From Nodosilinea sp. P-1105 (GTDB taxonomy: Bacteria > Cyanobacteriota > Cyanobacteriia > Phormidesmidales > Phormidesmidaceae): a stretch of DNA of 64,000 nucleotides. A program made the position numbers and the translations under genes. The notes beneath the pieces were generated by a model, which was given only the letters and a program-made list of their open reading frames with translations, was not told the DNA's origin and did no database searches. Below are positions 9,274 through 18,111 of this stretch, one piece after another (the first letter of the stretch is position 1; the number at the start of each line of letters is the position of its first letter). The stretch covers positions 1 to 64,000 of the forward strand of contig NZ_SMDQ01000005.1 in assembly GCF_012911975.1 (NCBI RefSeq). Reading direction: 5' to 3'.

Positions 9274-9617
9274 TTTCCCTGAGGCATTGACCATGCTTTA
9301 CAAGAACTTTGTCAAAGCCGCTAGCCTGGGCTTAGCCTCCCCTTGCCCCTGACCGCCCCGGACTCATGCTAAGCACCATCGGGCTTTACGGGCATTAAGG
9401 CGTACGGTTCCCCACCAGCCTGGGTGGCTGAGGTCAGACCTGATGTTGAACCCCTAAAGGCTTTCTACAAATGTAAAGCTACGATAGAGTAAATTCTTAA
9501 GACTTCACGATTCTCTTACGGATCTGCTAAAACTTCGTAAGAACACTTAGGTAGGTCATCGGCTAAATCAACGTTTTCGTGTAGCCAAGGCTGACCAGCT
9601 CTTTCCTCGGTGGTGTT
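9274..9617. other. 344-base spacer before the FecR-domain gene
   Basis: No coding sequence is seen. A short hairpin CCACC-N-GGTGG occurs near 9410. CTTACG and CGTAAG, 15 bases apart, form a weak inverted repeat near 9515-9541. The promoter of the gene at 9618 must lie here but no convincing -35/-10 pair could be fixed. Confidence 0.4.
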
Positions 9618-10892
9618 ATGGGCAATATGGGCAAATCTCAAATTCTACGGTTTGGCGCCCGGGCATTTCAGGCCAGCGGTACGGTTTGTCTGTTACTGGT
9701 CAGCGTCTTAGGCCAGGTTGTCCAGGCCAATGTGCCCTTAACCCGCGCCGATATTCAAGCTCTGCGCAATCGGGTCGAGTATATTCCCCGGGGGCGAGCA
9801 GCCCGAGCGGCCAGGCTCTCAGACTTCTTAGCCGTTGGTGATTCCCTGAGGACGGCGGCCTCTTCCCTAGCAGAGTTACGCTTCAACGATGGGTCTCTGG
9901 CCCGAGTCGGTGAGCGAGCTACCTTTCGCTTTGTCCCGAACACGCGCAACTTTCGGCTTTCGAATGGCACGATGTTGCTCCTAATCCCTCCCGGTCGGGG
10001 CCGCAGTACTATCCAAACCCCTAGTGCGGTCACGGGGATTCAGGGGTCCGCTGTGGTGGTGCGCCACATAGAATCTCGGGATATGACCATTGTCATGGCC
10101 TTGACCAACAATCCCGCTGGCCCCATGACCATTACTACCGCTGGCTGTAGCAATGGCCAAGCTTCAGGCTGTGCCGGTGGTGAGCAGGCCCTGTATGCGG
10201 GGCAAATGGCCGTAGTGCAGCATAACCGAATTGAAGTCCTGGATTTCGACCTGCGTATCTTTCATCAAACCAGCCCACTACTCGACGGACTAGAGCTGGA
10301 TAACCTGGATGCAGATTCTCCCTTAGGGCCAGAACTACAGGCGGTGCGCCAAGAGACCAGTGAAGCGCTGGAAAGTAGTCCCTCTTTCTCGGAAGGGACT
10401 GTGATTAACCCAGTCGCTATTTCAATCGACAGCACCGAGGAAATGGCTAGCCCTCAGCCCTGGTTACTATCTCCTACCCATGCTGGGGAAAGTGACCTGA
10501 CCCGAGCTCGAAATGTGCTGGTGCCCACCGCCACCTTGCCCAATGCAGAGGCCAGCCAAATTCCTGATGACGTTGCTGTCCCAGCCCTACCAGTGTCACC
10601 TCAGCCCGACCTGATGCCAGAAGAACCTGGTACGGCGCCAGAGCCCCCCGTACCTTCGACGCCCCCAGCGCTACCAACCCCACCGGAGCAAGTACGACCT
10701 GAGCCGACACCAACACCAAACCAACCCCCACCAACCCCTGATCCGACACCAAACCAACCAGCGACCCCTAATCCCCCTGGCAGTGGGCCTGTACCCGCTA
10801 GTCCTCCGCCCTTTACTGGCGGACAAGATTTTCCAGGTCAACCACCCATTGATTCACCAGTGGACTTCGCGCCTCCGGATAAGCAGCCTTGA
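9618..10892 (+). CDS. secreted FecR-domain protein with Pro-rich C terminus
   Basis: The 424-residue protein has an N-terminal signal peptide (hydrophobic core GTVCLLLVSVLGQVVQA, likely cut near residue 38). A FecR domain follows: VGDSLRTAASSLAELRFNDGS, ARVGERATFRF, and GRSTIQTPSAVTGIQGSAVVV. In cyanobacteria such free-standing FecR domains occur in surface or periplasmic proteins and are not tied to FecI sigma signalling; no sigma factor or TonB receptor is adjacent. Residues 315-424 are a low-complexity tail rich in Pro-Thr-Pro, probably wall-spanning or disordered. The real function is unknown. Confidence 0.75.
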   Translation: MGNMGKSQILRFGARAFQASGTVCLLLVSVLGQVVQANVPLTRADIQALRNRVEYIPRGRAARAARLSDFLAVGDSLRTAASSLAELRFNDGSLARVGERATFRFVPNTRNFRLSNGTMLLLIPPGRGRSTIQTPSAVTGIQGSAVVVRHIESRDMTIVMALTNNPAGPMTITTAGCSNGQASGCAGGEQALYAGQMAVVQHNRIEVLDFDLRIFHQTSPLLDGLELDNLDADSPLGPELQAVRQETSEALESSPSFSEGTVINPVAISIDSTEEMASPQPWLLSPTHAGESDLTRARNVLVPTATLPNAEASQIPDDVAVPALPVSPQPDLMPEEPGTAPEPPVPSTPPALPTPPEQVRPEPTPTPNQPPPTPDPTPNQPATPNPPGSGPVPASPPPFTGGQDFPGQPPIDSPVDFAPPDKQP

Positions 10893-10951
10893 GAACCTTA
10901 GACAGGTGATGATGGTGGCCGATTAGCGGGGCTACCCAGTGGCTAATAGTC

Positions 10952-10989
10952 AATATCCTGGGAATGCGATGGAGCGCTCTCAGGATATT
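10952..10989. terminator. hairpin downstream of the FecR-domain gene
   Basis: AATATCCTGGGA pairs with the reverse complement of TCTCAGGATATT with one mismatch around a 14-base loop, 60 bases after the stop. Only a short T stretch follows, so factor-independent termination is uncertain. The remainder of the 346-base spacer 10893-11238 holds the dispersed repeat at 11061 and the M20 gene leader. Confidence 0.45.
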
Positions 10990-11060
10990 TGGCTTCGGTT
11001 GACCAGCCCTTCCTGATACCTGGCACCTAGAACCTGACACCCCTACTCAAGGTAGGCATA

Positions 11061-11133
11061 TAAACCAGATCCAAGTCCAGACCTAGAGTTCTGCCTGTGG
11101 GAAAACTCCAGATTCCGAGCTGGACTTGGTATA
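11061..11133. repeat. 73-bp dispersed hairpin repeat, copy 1
   Basis: This copy is 69/73 identical to that at 14362-14434. The ends CCAAGTCCAG and CTGGACTTGG pair perfectly. An inner stem (TAGAGTT/AACTCCA, one mismatch) surrounds a 13-base loop. The repeat starts TAAACCAG and ends GGTATA. It lies in the spacer between the FecR-domain gene and the M20 peptidase gene. Confidence 0.9.
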
Positions 11134-11238
11134 TCTACTAGCCAGTACCAGGTTTTCTCAGCTAAGGAGATACTCCCTGAGCGCATTGTTGCAGTTTTCC
11201 TTAAGCTAAAGATAACCATTACCGCCAGTCCTCCATTC

Positions 11239-12420
11239 ATGCTGAGTCAGATCAAGTCTATTGTTGAGACCATTACCCCCCGACTGATTGAAATTCGCCG
11301 TCATCTGCACAGTCATCCTGAACTCAGCGGCCAAGAATATAAAACGGCTGCCTATGTGGCGGGGGTTTTATCGTCCTGTGGGCTACGGGTGCAGGAACTG
11401 GTGGGTAAAACTGGGGTGGTGGCCGAATTGCCCGGCAATGGCGATCGCCGGTTACTGGCTATCCGAGCTGACATGGATGCCCTGCCGATCATTGAGCGGC
11501 TAGAGTTGCCCTATGTGTCCACTCAACTCGGGATCATGCATGCCTGCGGTCATGATGTGCACACCACTGTGGGCTTGGGCACTGCTATGGTACTGGCCCA
11601 ACTGGGGGTACCGTTACCGGGCCCAGTGCGTTTCTTGTTTCAACCGGCCGAAGAAACGGCCCAGGGGGCCCGCTGGATGATTGAAGACGGGGTGATGGAA
11701 GGGGTTTCTGCTGTTTTGGGACTGCATGCCTATCCCTCTGTGCCAGCTCGCACCATCGGCATTCGCTACGGGGCGTTAACCGCTGCTGCCGATGATTTAG
11801 AAATTACGATTATGGGTGAGTCAGGCCACGGGGCTCGGCCCCATGAAGCGATCGATGCCATTTGGATTGCCTCCCAGGTGGTGACCACGCTGCAACAGTC
11901 CATTAGTCGCACCCAGAATCCACTGCATCCGGTAGTGCTCACCATTGGGCAAATTAGCGGGGGCCGGGCCCCTAATGTGATTGCTGATACGGTTAAGCTG
12001 TCAGGGACAGTGCGATCGCTGCATCCCGACACCCGCCATCACCTACCCCAGTGGATCGACAACATCATTGCCGGGGTCTGCCAACCCTACGGGGCCAAAT
12101 ATGAGATCAACTTTCGCCGGGGGGTGCCTTCGGTGCTCAACGATCCGGCCCTCACCGAATTAACGGCTCGGTGTGCCAGCGATGCCCTCGGCCGTGAGCA
12201 GATCCAGCTGATTCACGAACCCTCCCTAGGGGCCGAAGACTTTTCCCTGTACCTGGAGCATGCCCCAGGCACCATGTTTCGCCTAGGGATAGGGTTTACT
12301 GATCGGGCCGTCAACTACCCCCTGCACCATCCCAAATTTGAAGTGGATGAAACCGCGATCGCCGCTGGCGTCATAACCCTAGCCTATGCCAGTAGCCAAT
12401 ATTGGCAAAGCTCAGCCTGA
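11239..12420 (+). CDS. M20-family metallo-amidohydrolase (hippurate hydrolase/IAA-amino acid hydrolase type)
   Basis: The 393-residue enzyme hydrolyses N-acyl amino acid amide bonds using a two-metal centre in the cytosol. Motifs in order: HLHSHPELSGQE (residues 22-33), AIRADMDALPI (75-84), HACGHDVHT (101-109, with the family's Cys103 and His105 metal ligands), FQPAEETAQGARWMI, GLHAYPS, the dimerisation domain with SGHGARPHEAIDAI, and LGAEDFSLYL near the end. Length is normal for the family. The natural substrate cannot be told from sequence. It reads in the same direction as the next peptidase gene but with a 218-base spacer, so probably is a separate unit. Confidence 0.9.
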   Translation: MLSQIKSIVETITPRLIEIRRHLHSHPELSGQEYKTAAYVAGVLSSCGLRVQELVGKTGVVAELPGNGDRRLLAIRADMDALPIIERLELPYVSTQLGIMHACGHDVHTTVGLGTAMVLAQLGVPLPGPVRFLFQPAEETAQGARWMIEDGVMEGVSAVLGLHAYPSVPARTIGIRYGALTAAADDLEITIMGESGHGARPHEAIDAIWIASQVVTTLQQSISRTQNPLHPVVLTIGQISGGRAPNVIADTVKLSGTVRSLHPDTRHHLPQWIDNIIAGVCQPYGAKYEINFRRGVPSVLNDPALTELTARCASDALGREQIQLIHEPSLGAEDFSLYLEHAPGTMFRLGIGFTDRAVNYPLHHPKFEVDETAIAAGVITLAYASSQYWQSSA

Positions 12421-12638
12421 CCAATTCAGCCTGCCTAAGTGCATTCCAGCTCAACACCCGATTCAGCCTATGGGCTCGACCCTGGATAGGATGTTTCCTC
12501 CCAGATATTTCGTTAGCTGGAATCCGCTAAGGCGATAGTCAGTCATGGGGTTAGCGGCATCCGCCACCGCATTGCCCTACTGCTATAGCTCAAACTCATA
12601 TAGACTAAACCAATTTTGGTGCATATTTCCCGGAGGAC

Positions 12639-14009
12639 ATGACCTTGGCAACGCCAATTCCCATTTACTTGGTGACAGAGACCGAGCTGACTCAGGATCA
12701 CCCTGATAGCCAGCCATGGGCAGCGGCCACCGGATTTAAAGGGGCACCCAACAGTAGCTGTCTGGTACCTGGGGAAAACGGTACCCTAGCTAAGGTGCTG
12801 GTGGGCAAGCCTGATCCGGTAGATACGTGGACATTGGGGCTGTTGCCCAAAGCTCTCCCCCCCCAAACCTACACCCTGGCCGATTCCTGGTCTCCGGCAT
12901 TAGCCACCCAACTCTGGCTGGGCTGGCGGCTGGGGGAGTACAGCTTCTCTGAGTACAAACGGCAACCAGCGGCACCGGTAGCCCAGTTGGTTCCCCCGAC
13001 TGGTGCCAATCACGCCTACGTTGCCCACACCGTAGCGGCCACCACCCTGGTGCGAAATTTGATCACCACTCCCGCTGGGGATATGGGGCCCGCCCAACTG
13101 GAGGCGGCGGCCCAAGCTCTCGCCGATACCCACTCCGCCAACCTCACCGTCATCTGCGGCGATGCTCTGCTAAAGCAAAACTACCCTATGATTCACGGCG
13201 TCGGGCGGGCCTGTGCCCAGCCTCCCCGGTTGTTAGACCTGACCTGGGGAAATCCAGAGGCTCCTAAAGTTACCTTGGTAGGTAAAGGGGTCTGCTTCGA
13301 CACCGGTGGCCTGGACGTTAAGCCCGCTGCTGGCATGAAGTTGATGAAAAAAGATATGGGCGGTGCCGCCAATGTCCTGGGCCTGGCCGAGATGATCATG
13401 GGCTTGCAATTGCCGGTCCACTTGCGGGTCTTGATTCCAGCGGTGGAAAATAGTATTTCCAGTCAGGCGATCCATCCCCTGGATGTGTTGCCATCCAGGC
13501 GGGGGCTGACAGTAGAGGTAGGAAACACAGACGCAGAAGGACGGCTGATTTTGGCCGATGCCCTCTGGGAAGCCGTCTGCGAAGAGCCTGAACCCCAGTT
13601 GGTGATCGATTTTGCCACCTTAACTGGGGCGGCCCGCATTGCCCTGGGTACTGAATTGCCGGCCTGTTTCAGCAATCGACCAGCGATCGCTGACAAGTTA
13701 CTCGCTTGCGGCCTAGCGGTGGATGATCCGTTATGGCAGTTGCCCTTGCATCAGCCTTATCGGGCCATGTTAGACAGTAGCGTGGCTGACCTATCGAATA
13801 TTTCCAGTAATGCTTACGGTGGATCGATTACTGCAGCGCTGTTTCTGCAAGAGTTTACTCGCCCTGAGATTCCCTGGGTACATATCGACCTGATGGCTTG
13901 GAACCTGCGTTCTCTACCTGGCCGCCCCGAGGGCGGCGAGGCGATGGGTATACGAGCTGTGTTTGAGCTAATTAAACAAACCGTAGCCGCCATCCCTGAA
14001 CAGATATAA
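12639..14009 (+). CDS. M17-family leucyl aminopeptidase
   Basis: The 456-residue cytosolic aminopeptidase is of the PepA/PepB class. The C-terminal catalytic domain holds VGKGVCFDTGGLDVKP (Lys216 and Asp221), MKKDMGG (Asp239), and NTDAEGRLILADAL (Asp298, Glu300, Arg302), which together bind two Zn or Mn ions. The N-terminal domain is short and divergent, and the motif reads FDTGGLDVKP where classic PepA has FDSGGI, pointing to a PepB-like or second M17 paralogue rather than the main PepA. The start follows a GGAGG-type site (CCGGAGGACATG). Confidence 0.9.
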   Translation: MTLATPIPIYLVTETELTQDHPDSQPWAAATGFKGAPNSSCLVPGENGTLAKVLVGKPDPVDTWTLGLLPKALPPQTYTLADSWSPALATQLWLGWRLGEYSFSEYKRQPAAPVAQLVPPTGANHAYVAHTVAATTLVRNLITTPAGDMGPAQLEAAAQALADTHSANLTVICGDALLKQNYPMIHGVGRACAQPPRLLDLTWGNPEAPKVTLVGKGVCFDTGGLDVKPAAGMKLMKKDMGGAANVLGLAEMIMGLQLPVHLRVLIPAVENSISSQAIHPLDVLPSRRGLTVEVGNTDAEGRLILADALWEAVCEEPEPQLVIDFATLTGAARIALGTELPACFSNRPAIADKLLACGLAVDDPLWQLPLHQPYRAMLDSSVADLSNISSNAYGGSITAALFLQEFTRPEIPWVHIDLMAWNLRSLPGRPEGGEAMGIRAVFELIKQTVAAIPEQI

Positions 14010-14070
14010 TCGCCAAGGGAGCCCCTAGTGTATAGTTTGGATGCACTGTTAGCCCAGCGCCATAGACGTT

Positions 14071-14364
14071 ATGACTCAGTTTTCCTCTCCTTCATCATCC
14101 TTGCCTGGGGTTGTTAAAACCCTATTGCACCCCATTACCCTTGAACCGGCCGTCCCTCCCCAGGGAGAGTCAGTGATGCTGACTTTACAGACACCTGGGG
14201 TGGCGGAATCCACTCAATCGATGGTTTTAGCCCAACAATTTGATCAAGATATTTTGGGGGATATGGCCTCCCTTTGGAATACGTTTATTGAGTCAGGTCA
14301 GGTATGGGCCTTACTGATTGGATTTTTGATCGGCTATATGCTGCGGGGTATCACCGCCTACTAA
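14071..14364 (+). CDS. small single-membrane-span protein, function unknown
   Basis: The product has 97 residues. The first 70 are soluble and unremarkable; a membrane helix at about 77-92 (WALLIGFLIGYMLRGI) lies close to the C terminus, suggesting a tail-anchored form. I recognise no family. The TAA stop is the first three bases of the 73-bp repeat copy at 14362, so the repeat supplies the end of this gene. It lies between the M17 gene and argH on the same strand. Confidence 0.55.
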   Translation: MTQFSSPSSSLPGVVKTLLHPITLEPAVPPQGESVMLTLQTPGVAESTQSMVLAQQFDQDILGDMASLWNTFIESGQVWALLIGFLIGYMLRGITAY

Positions 14365-14434
14365 ACCAGATTCAAGTCCAGACCTGGAGTTCTGCCTGTG
14401 GGAAAACTCCAGATCCCGGGCTGGACTTGGTATA
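14362..14434. repeat. 73-bp dispersed hairpin repeat, copy 2
   Basis: Differs from copy 1 (11061) at four positions. One change restores an inner-stem pair (TGGAGTT/AACTCCA) and another turns an outer C-G pair into a T-G wobble, so the fold is kept in RNA. It sits 38 bases upstream of argH and includes the stop codon of the preceding gene. Confidence 0.9.
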
Positions 14435-14471
14435 AGCCATAGCCGCCATCTGCTCAGGGAGAGCTAAACCG

Positions 14472-15869
14472 TTGGATACATCACCCCCTCAGACTTGGAG
14501 TCAGCGCTTTGAGACGGCATTGCACCCGGCGATCGCCCAGTTTAATGCCAGCATTGGCTTTGATATTCAGCTGATCGAGTACGATCTGACCGGCTCGGAA
14601 GCCCATGCCAAAATGCTGGTCAAGACCGGCATCATTAGCCCCGAAGAGGGGCAGCAGATTGTCCATGGACTGGAGGCGATTCGCCAGGAATATCGCCAGG
14701 GCACCTTTAACCCTGGAATTGAAGCCGAGGACATCCACTTTGCGGTCGAGCGACGACTGACAGAACTGATTGGGGCGGTGGGCAAAAAGCTGCACACCGC
14801 CCGATCGCGCAATGACCAGGTAGGCACCGATATCCGCCTGTACCTACGGGCCCAAATTGAAGCCCTACAAGCCCAGTTGCAGCAGTACCAGCGGGCGCTA
14901 CTGGCCATTGCCGAGGAGCATGTGGAAACCCTGATTCCTGGCTATACCCACTTGCAGCGAGCCCAGCCCCTAAGCCTGGCCCACCATCTGTTGGCCTACG
15001 TCAACATGGCCCAGCGGGACTGGGAGCGGCTGCAAGATGTGCAAAAGCGGGTGAATATTTCTCCCCTGGGCTGTGGGGCTCTGGCAGGCACTACCTTTCC
15101 CATCGATCGTCAGTATGCGGCAGAATTGTTGGGGTTTGAGCGGGTCTATGGCAATAGCCTGGATGGGGTCAGCGATCGCGACTTTGCGATCGAATTTGCC
15201 TGCGCCGCCAGTTTAATCATGGTGCACCTGTCGCGCCTGTCAGAAGAGATGATTCTCTGGGCCTCCGAGGAGTTTAGCTTTGTTACCCTCAATGACAGTT
15301 GCTCCACTGGCTCCAGCATCATGCCCCAAAAGAAAAACCCCGACGTGCCAGAGCTGGTGCGGGGCAAAACGGGTCGGGTATTTGGCCACTTGCAGGGGCT
15401 GCTGGTGATGATGAAGGGCTTGCCCCTGGCCTACAACAAAGACCTACAAGAGGACAAAGAGGCCCTGTTCGATACCGTCCAAACGGTGCGGGGTTGCCTG
15501 GAAGCCATGGCCATTTTGTTAGCAGAAGGGGTTACTTTCCGGGTGCCTCGACTGCGCCAGGCAGTCAACGAAGACTACGCCAACGCTACCGACGTGGCCG
15601 ATTACCTGGCCACCAAAGGGATTCCGTTTCGAGAGGCCTATAACCTGGTGGGGCAGGTGGTCAAAACCTCCCTGGGCTCTGGCAAACTCTTGCGGGAGCT
15701 AACCCTAGAGGAATGGCAAGCCATTCACCCGGCCTTCGAGGCCGACATTTACGATGCCATTACCCCCCAACAGGTGGTCTCGGCCCGTAACAGCTATGGC
15801 GGCACTGGCTTTGACCAGGTACGCCAGGCCCTACAACGGGCCCAGCAAGCCCTAGGAGACAGCGAATGA
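14472..15869 (+). CDS. argH: argininosuccinate lyase
   Basis: The enzyme splits argininosuccinate into arginine and fumarate, the last step of arginine synthesis. It has 465 residues, normal for the family. The signature [12 protein letters not shown] is at residues 280-291 and carries the catalytic serine loop. [12 protein letters not shown] and [15 protein letters not shown], both substrate-site regions of the fumarase/aspartase superfamily, are intact. The start is taken as TTG at 14472 because it follows a GGAGAG and gives [19 protein letters not shown], matching the usual N terminus; no ATG fits. The next gene overlaps it by four bases (ATGA). Confidence 0.97.
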   Translation: MDTSPPQTWSQRFETALHPAIAQFNASIGFDIQLIEYDLTGSEAHAKMLVKTGIISPEEGQQIVHGLEAIRQEYRQGTFNPGIEAEDIHFAVERRLTELIGAVGKKLHTARSRNDQVGTDIRLYLRAQIEALQAQLQQYQRALLAIAEEHVETLIPGYTHLQRAQPLSLAHHLLAYVNMAQRDWERLQDVQKRVNISPLGCGALAGTTFPIDRQYAAELLGFERVYGNSLDGVSDRDFAIEFACAASLIMVHLSRLSEEMILWASEEFSFVTLNDSCSTGSSIMPQKKNPDVPELVRGKTGRVFGHLQGLLVMMKGLPLAYNKDLQEDKEALFDTVQTVRGCLEAMAILLAEGVTFRVPRLRQAVNEDYANATDVADYLATKGIPFREAYNLVGQVVKTSLGSGKLLRELTLEEWQAIHPAFEADIYDAITPQQVVSARNSYGGTGFDQVRQALQRAQQALGDSE

Positions 15870-17110
15870 CCATTAGCCTTTGCGTGATTGTCAAGGATGA
15901 GGCCACCACCCTGGGCCGCACCCTAGAGAGTGCTGAGGCCGTGGTGGATGAGATTATCGTGGTGGACACCGGCTCCACCGACGACACCATGGCCATCGCC
16001 CAGGCCCACGGCGCTAAGGTCCATGCCATTGGCTGGAGCCAAGATTTTGCCGCAGCTCGTAACGCCAGCCTCCGCTACGCCACGGGGGATTGGGTACTGG
16101 TGTTGGATGCCGATGAGGTGCTGCAACCCGAGGCGGCCCAAGCCCTGCGGCGGCTAGACCAGGGCCAGCCCCTGGGGGACATTCCGGCCCAGGCCATACT
16201 GGCGGTCACCCTATTCCGGCTAGAGGTGGGTGCCCCCCAGGCCCCCTACACCCTGATCACCCGTTTTTTTCGCCGTCAACCAGAGATTAGCTTCAGCCGC
16301 CCGTACCATGAAACCGTGGACGACAGTATCGCTGCCTTGCAGGCCCAAGCCCCCCACTGGCAGGTGGTGAGCCTAGCCGACGTGGCCCTGCACCACACAG
16401 GCTATGCGCCTGAGGTAGTCGCCCAGCGGGGCAAATTTGACCGGGCCCGTACGATTATGGAGCAGTACCTGGCTCAGCATCCGGACGATGGCTATCTGCT
16501 CAACAAGCTGGCGGCTCTCTACATTGAAGCTGACAACCCGGTCGCAGCCCTACCCCTACTCGATCGCGCCCTAGCCCAACCTGAGTCTGTCCTCGATCCG
16601 ATCACCCGTTACGAGTTGCACTACCACCGGGCCTTAGCCCAAAGGCAGACCAACCTTGATCAGGCCAGTCAAGACTATAAGGCGGCATTGACTCAGCCTG
16701 TACCGCCAATGCTGAAGCTGGGGGCCTGGGTTAACTTTGGCAGCCTCCAGAAAGCCCAGGGGGAATTACTAGACGCGATCGAGCTGTTTCAACAGGCGAT
16801 CGCCGTGGACCCCAACCTGGCTGTAGCCCACTTTAACCTGGGTGCCGCCCAGCGTGCCCGAGGCTACCTGGATGAGGCGATCGCCGCTTACCGCCAGGCG
16901 ATCGCCCTACAGCCAGACTATCCCGAGGCCCATCAAAATTTGGGGGTAGCCCTGTTTAAGCTAGGTCGCCTGCCGGAAGCCTTACAGTCCTTTAGGCAGG
17001 CGGTGCAGCTGTACGATCGCTCTGACCCGGCCTATGCCGCCAGCCTGAGACAGGGAATTCGTGGTCTGGGGATTCCGCCAGCGATGCTAGCCCAGGCTCA
17101 CTTGGCGTAG
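15866..17110 (+). CDS. family 2 glycosyltransferase with TPR repeats
   Basis: The 414-residue protein starts with a GT-A domain: [33 protein letters not shown] and LVLDADEVL, in which DAD is the likely metal/nucleotide-sugar site. Residues 190-400 hold about four to six TPR helix pairs, the clearest being [20 protein letters not shown] and [20 protein letters not shown]. Such fusions of GT2 and TPR are frequent in cyanobacteria; acceptor and sugar are unknown. ATGA overlap with argH implies translational coupling, although no functional link to arginine synthesis is apparent. Confidence 0.85.
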   Translation: MTISLCVIVKDEATTLGRTLESAEAVVDEIIVVDTGSTDDTMAIAQAHGAKVHAIGWSQDFAAARNASLRYATGDWVLVLDADEVLQPEAAQALRRLDQGQPLGDIPAQAILAVTLFRLEVGAPQAPYTLITRFFRRQPEISFSRPYHETVDDSIAALQAQAPHWQVVSLADVALHHTGYAPEVVAQRGKFDRARTIMEQYLAQHPDDGYLLNKLAALYIEADNPVAALPLLDRALAQPESVLDPITRYELHYHRALAQRQTNLDQASQDYKAALTQPVPPMLKLGAWVNFGSLQKAQGELLDAIELFQQAIAVDPNLAVAHFNLGAAQRARGYLDEAIAAYRQAIALQPDYPEAHQNLGVALFKLGRLPEALQSFRQAVQLYDRSDPAYAASLRQGIRGLGIPPAMLAQAHLA

Positions 17111-17742
17111 CGGGGGTCATTCCAATCAAACTGAGCGCCCCCCGTAGAGTCGTGGGATTTTTGCCAAGACACTTCGGAGCCGTAGGTGCCTGGCCGCCAG
17201 TAGGAGGCATGATGATCGTCTTTGCTTTTGGCATCTCCTTGGCTAGTCATAGAGCTAGTGGGAGGGGTGCGGTAGCGGCTGCGGTGGGACGGTTCTGAGC
17301 CCAGGCCAGGATAACGATTCCCACGCCGACCCAACACCACCTGCAAGTGATCGACAATGCCCTCCCAGCTCAGGTCAGGCTGGTCTAGCATCTGGCGTAA
17401 GGACTCTAATGCCTCCTGGGCCGACTGACTGTCATTGATTTTGAGGGGTTCTGAGACCCGGATGGGATCGACCTGCACAGCCGCGATCGCCTGGCGTACC
17501 GCATTTTTAATTTGGGCAAAAAGCTCGCGCTTTGCCTTTTCATATTGGTGTCGCCACCCTTTTTCACTAGAGGCGTAAAGACTGGGAAGTCGATTCAGAG
17601 CATAGGTTTCTACTTCTTCAGACTTGAGGTACTTTAGGACTCGGGGCGATAGGGCCTGGGTCTGCCTTTGCACTTCCTCTGAAACTAGCAACTCCATCAC
17701 ATTGATGTGAGGACGCCGAGTAACGTCACGAACGATTTTCAT
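17098..17742 (-). CDS. ComFB-domain protein
   Basis: The protein matches the late-competence ComFB family, whose cyanobacterial members include c-di-AMP/c-di-GMP-binding regulators linked to pili and competence. The core INVMELLVSEEVQRQ, the VETYALNRLPSLYASSEKGW block and KRELFAQIKNAVRQAI are all visible within the first 100 residues. The chosen start (17742) gives MKIVRDVTRRPHINVM behind a GGGGTGG; an upstream in-frame ATG at 17838 would add 32 unusual residues. The C-terminal 90 residues are polar, Ser/Arg-rich and probably disordered. The gene end overlaps the end of the glycosyltransferase gene on the other strand by 13 bases. Confidence 0.85.
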   Translation of the reverse strand: MKIVRDVTRRPHINVMELLVSEEVQRQTQALSPRVLKYLKSEEVETYALNRLPSLYASSEKGWRHQYEKAKRELFAQIKNAVRQAIAAVQVDPIRVSEPLKINDSQSAQEALESLRQMLDQPDLSWEGIVDHLQVVLGRRGNRYPGLGSEPSHRSRYRTPPTSSMTSQGDAKSKDDHHASYWRPGTYGSEVSWQKSHDSTGGAQFDWNDPRYAK

Positions 17743-17987
17743 AACCCACCCCATCTCTATGGTGTAGACAACTGAAGCCAGCCTGTTAGCAAAGGGACCC
17801 CATACGGTGGATGCGCCTGATAGAAACCTAAATGCCATGGGTCAGATCAGTATAGATCCCCTGGCAGTATTTTCTACTTTAGCGTATATCACACCATAGG
17901 GACTTAACCCTTCCAGGTATAAAAACAACCTTCCCTGAATTATTCCGCAAAATTACTGATTTTTTTAGAAAGTTAACGGCAATGTTC

Positions 17988-18007
17988 TAGGCGAACCAAT
18001 TCGCCTA
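17988..18007. promoter_or_regulatory. perfect 8-4-8 inverted repeat between clpB and comFB
   Basis: TAGGCGAA and TTCGCCTA flank CCAA. It lies about 100 bases past the clpB stop and 250 bases upstream of the comFB start. It may be a weak terminator or an operator; no T run follows on the minus strand. Confidence 0.35.
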
Positions 18008-18111
18008 CGTTAGAGCCCCCTAACTGTAGGGTGGCAAATCGCTACAGGGACCGCAATGGCCCCTGTTACAAATGCAACTAGATGTTACTCGTCGTTGCAA
18101 AGGTTGATGGT

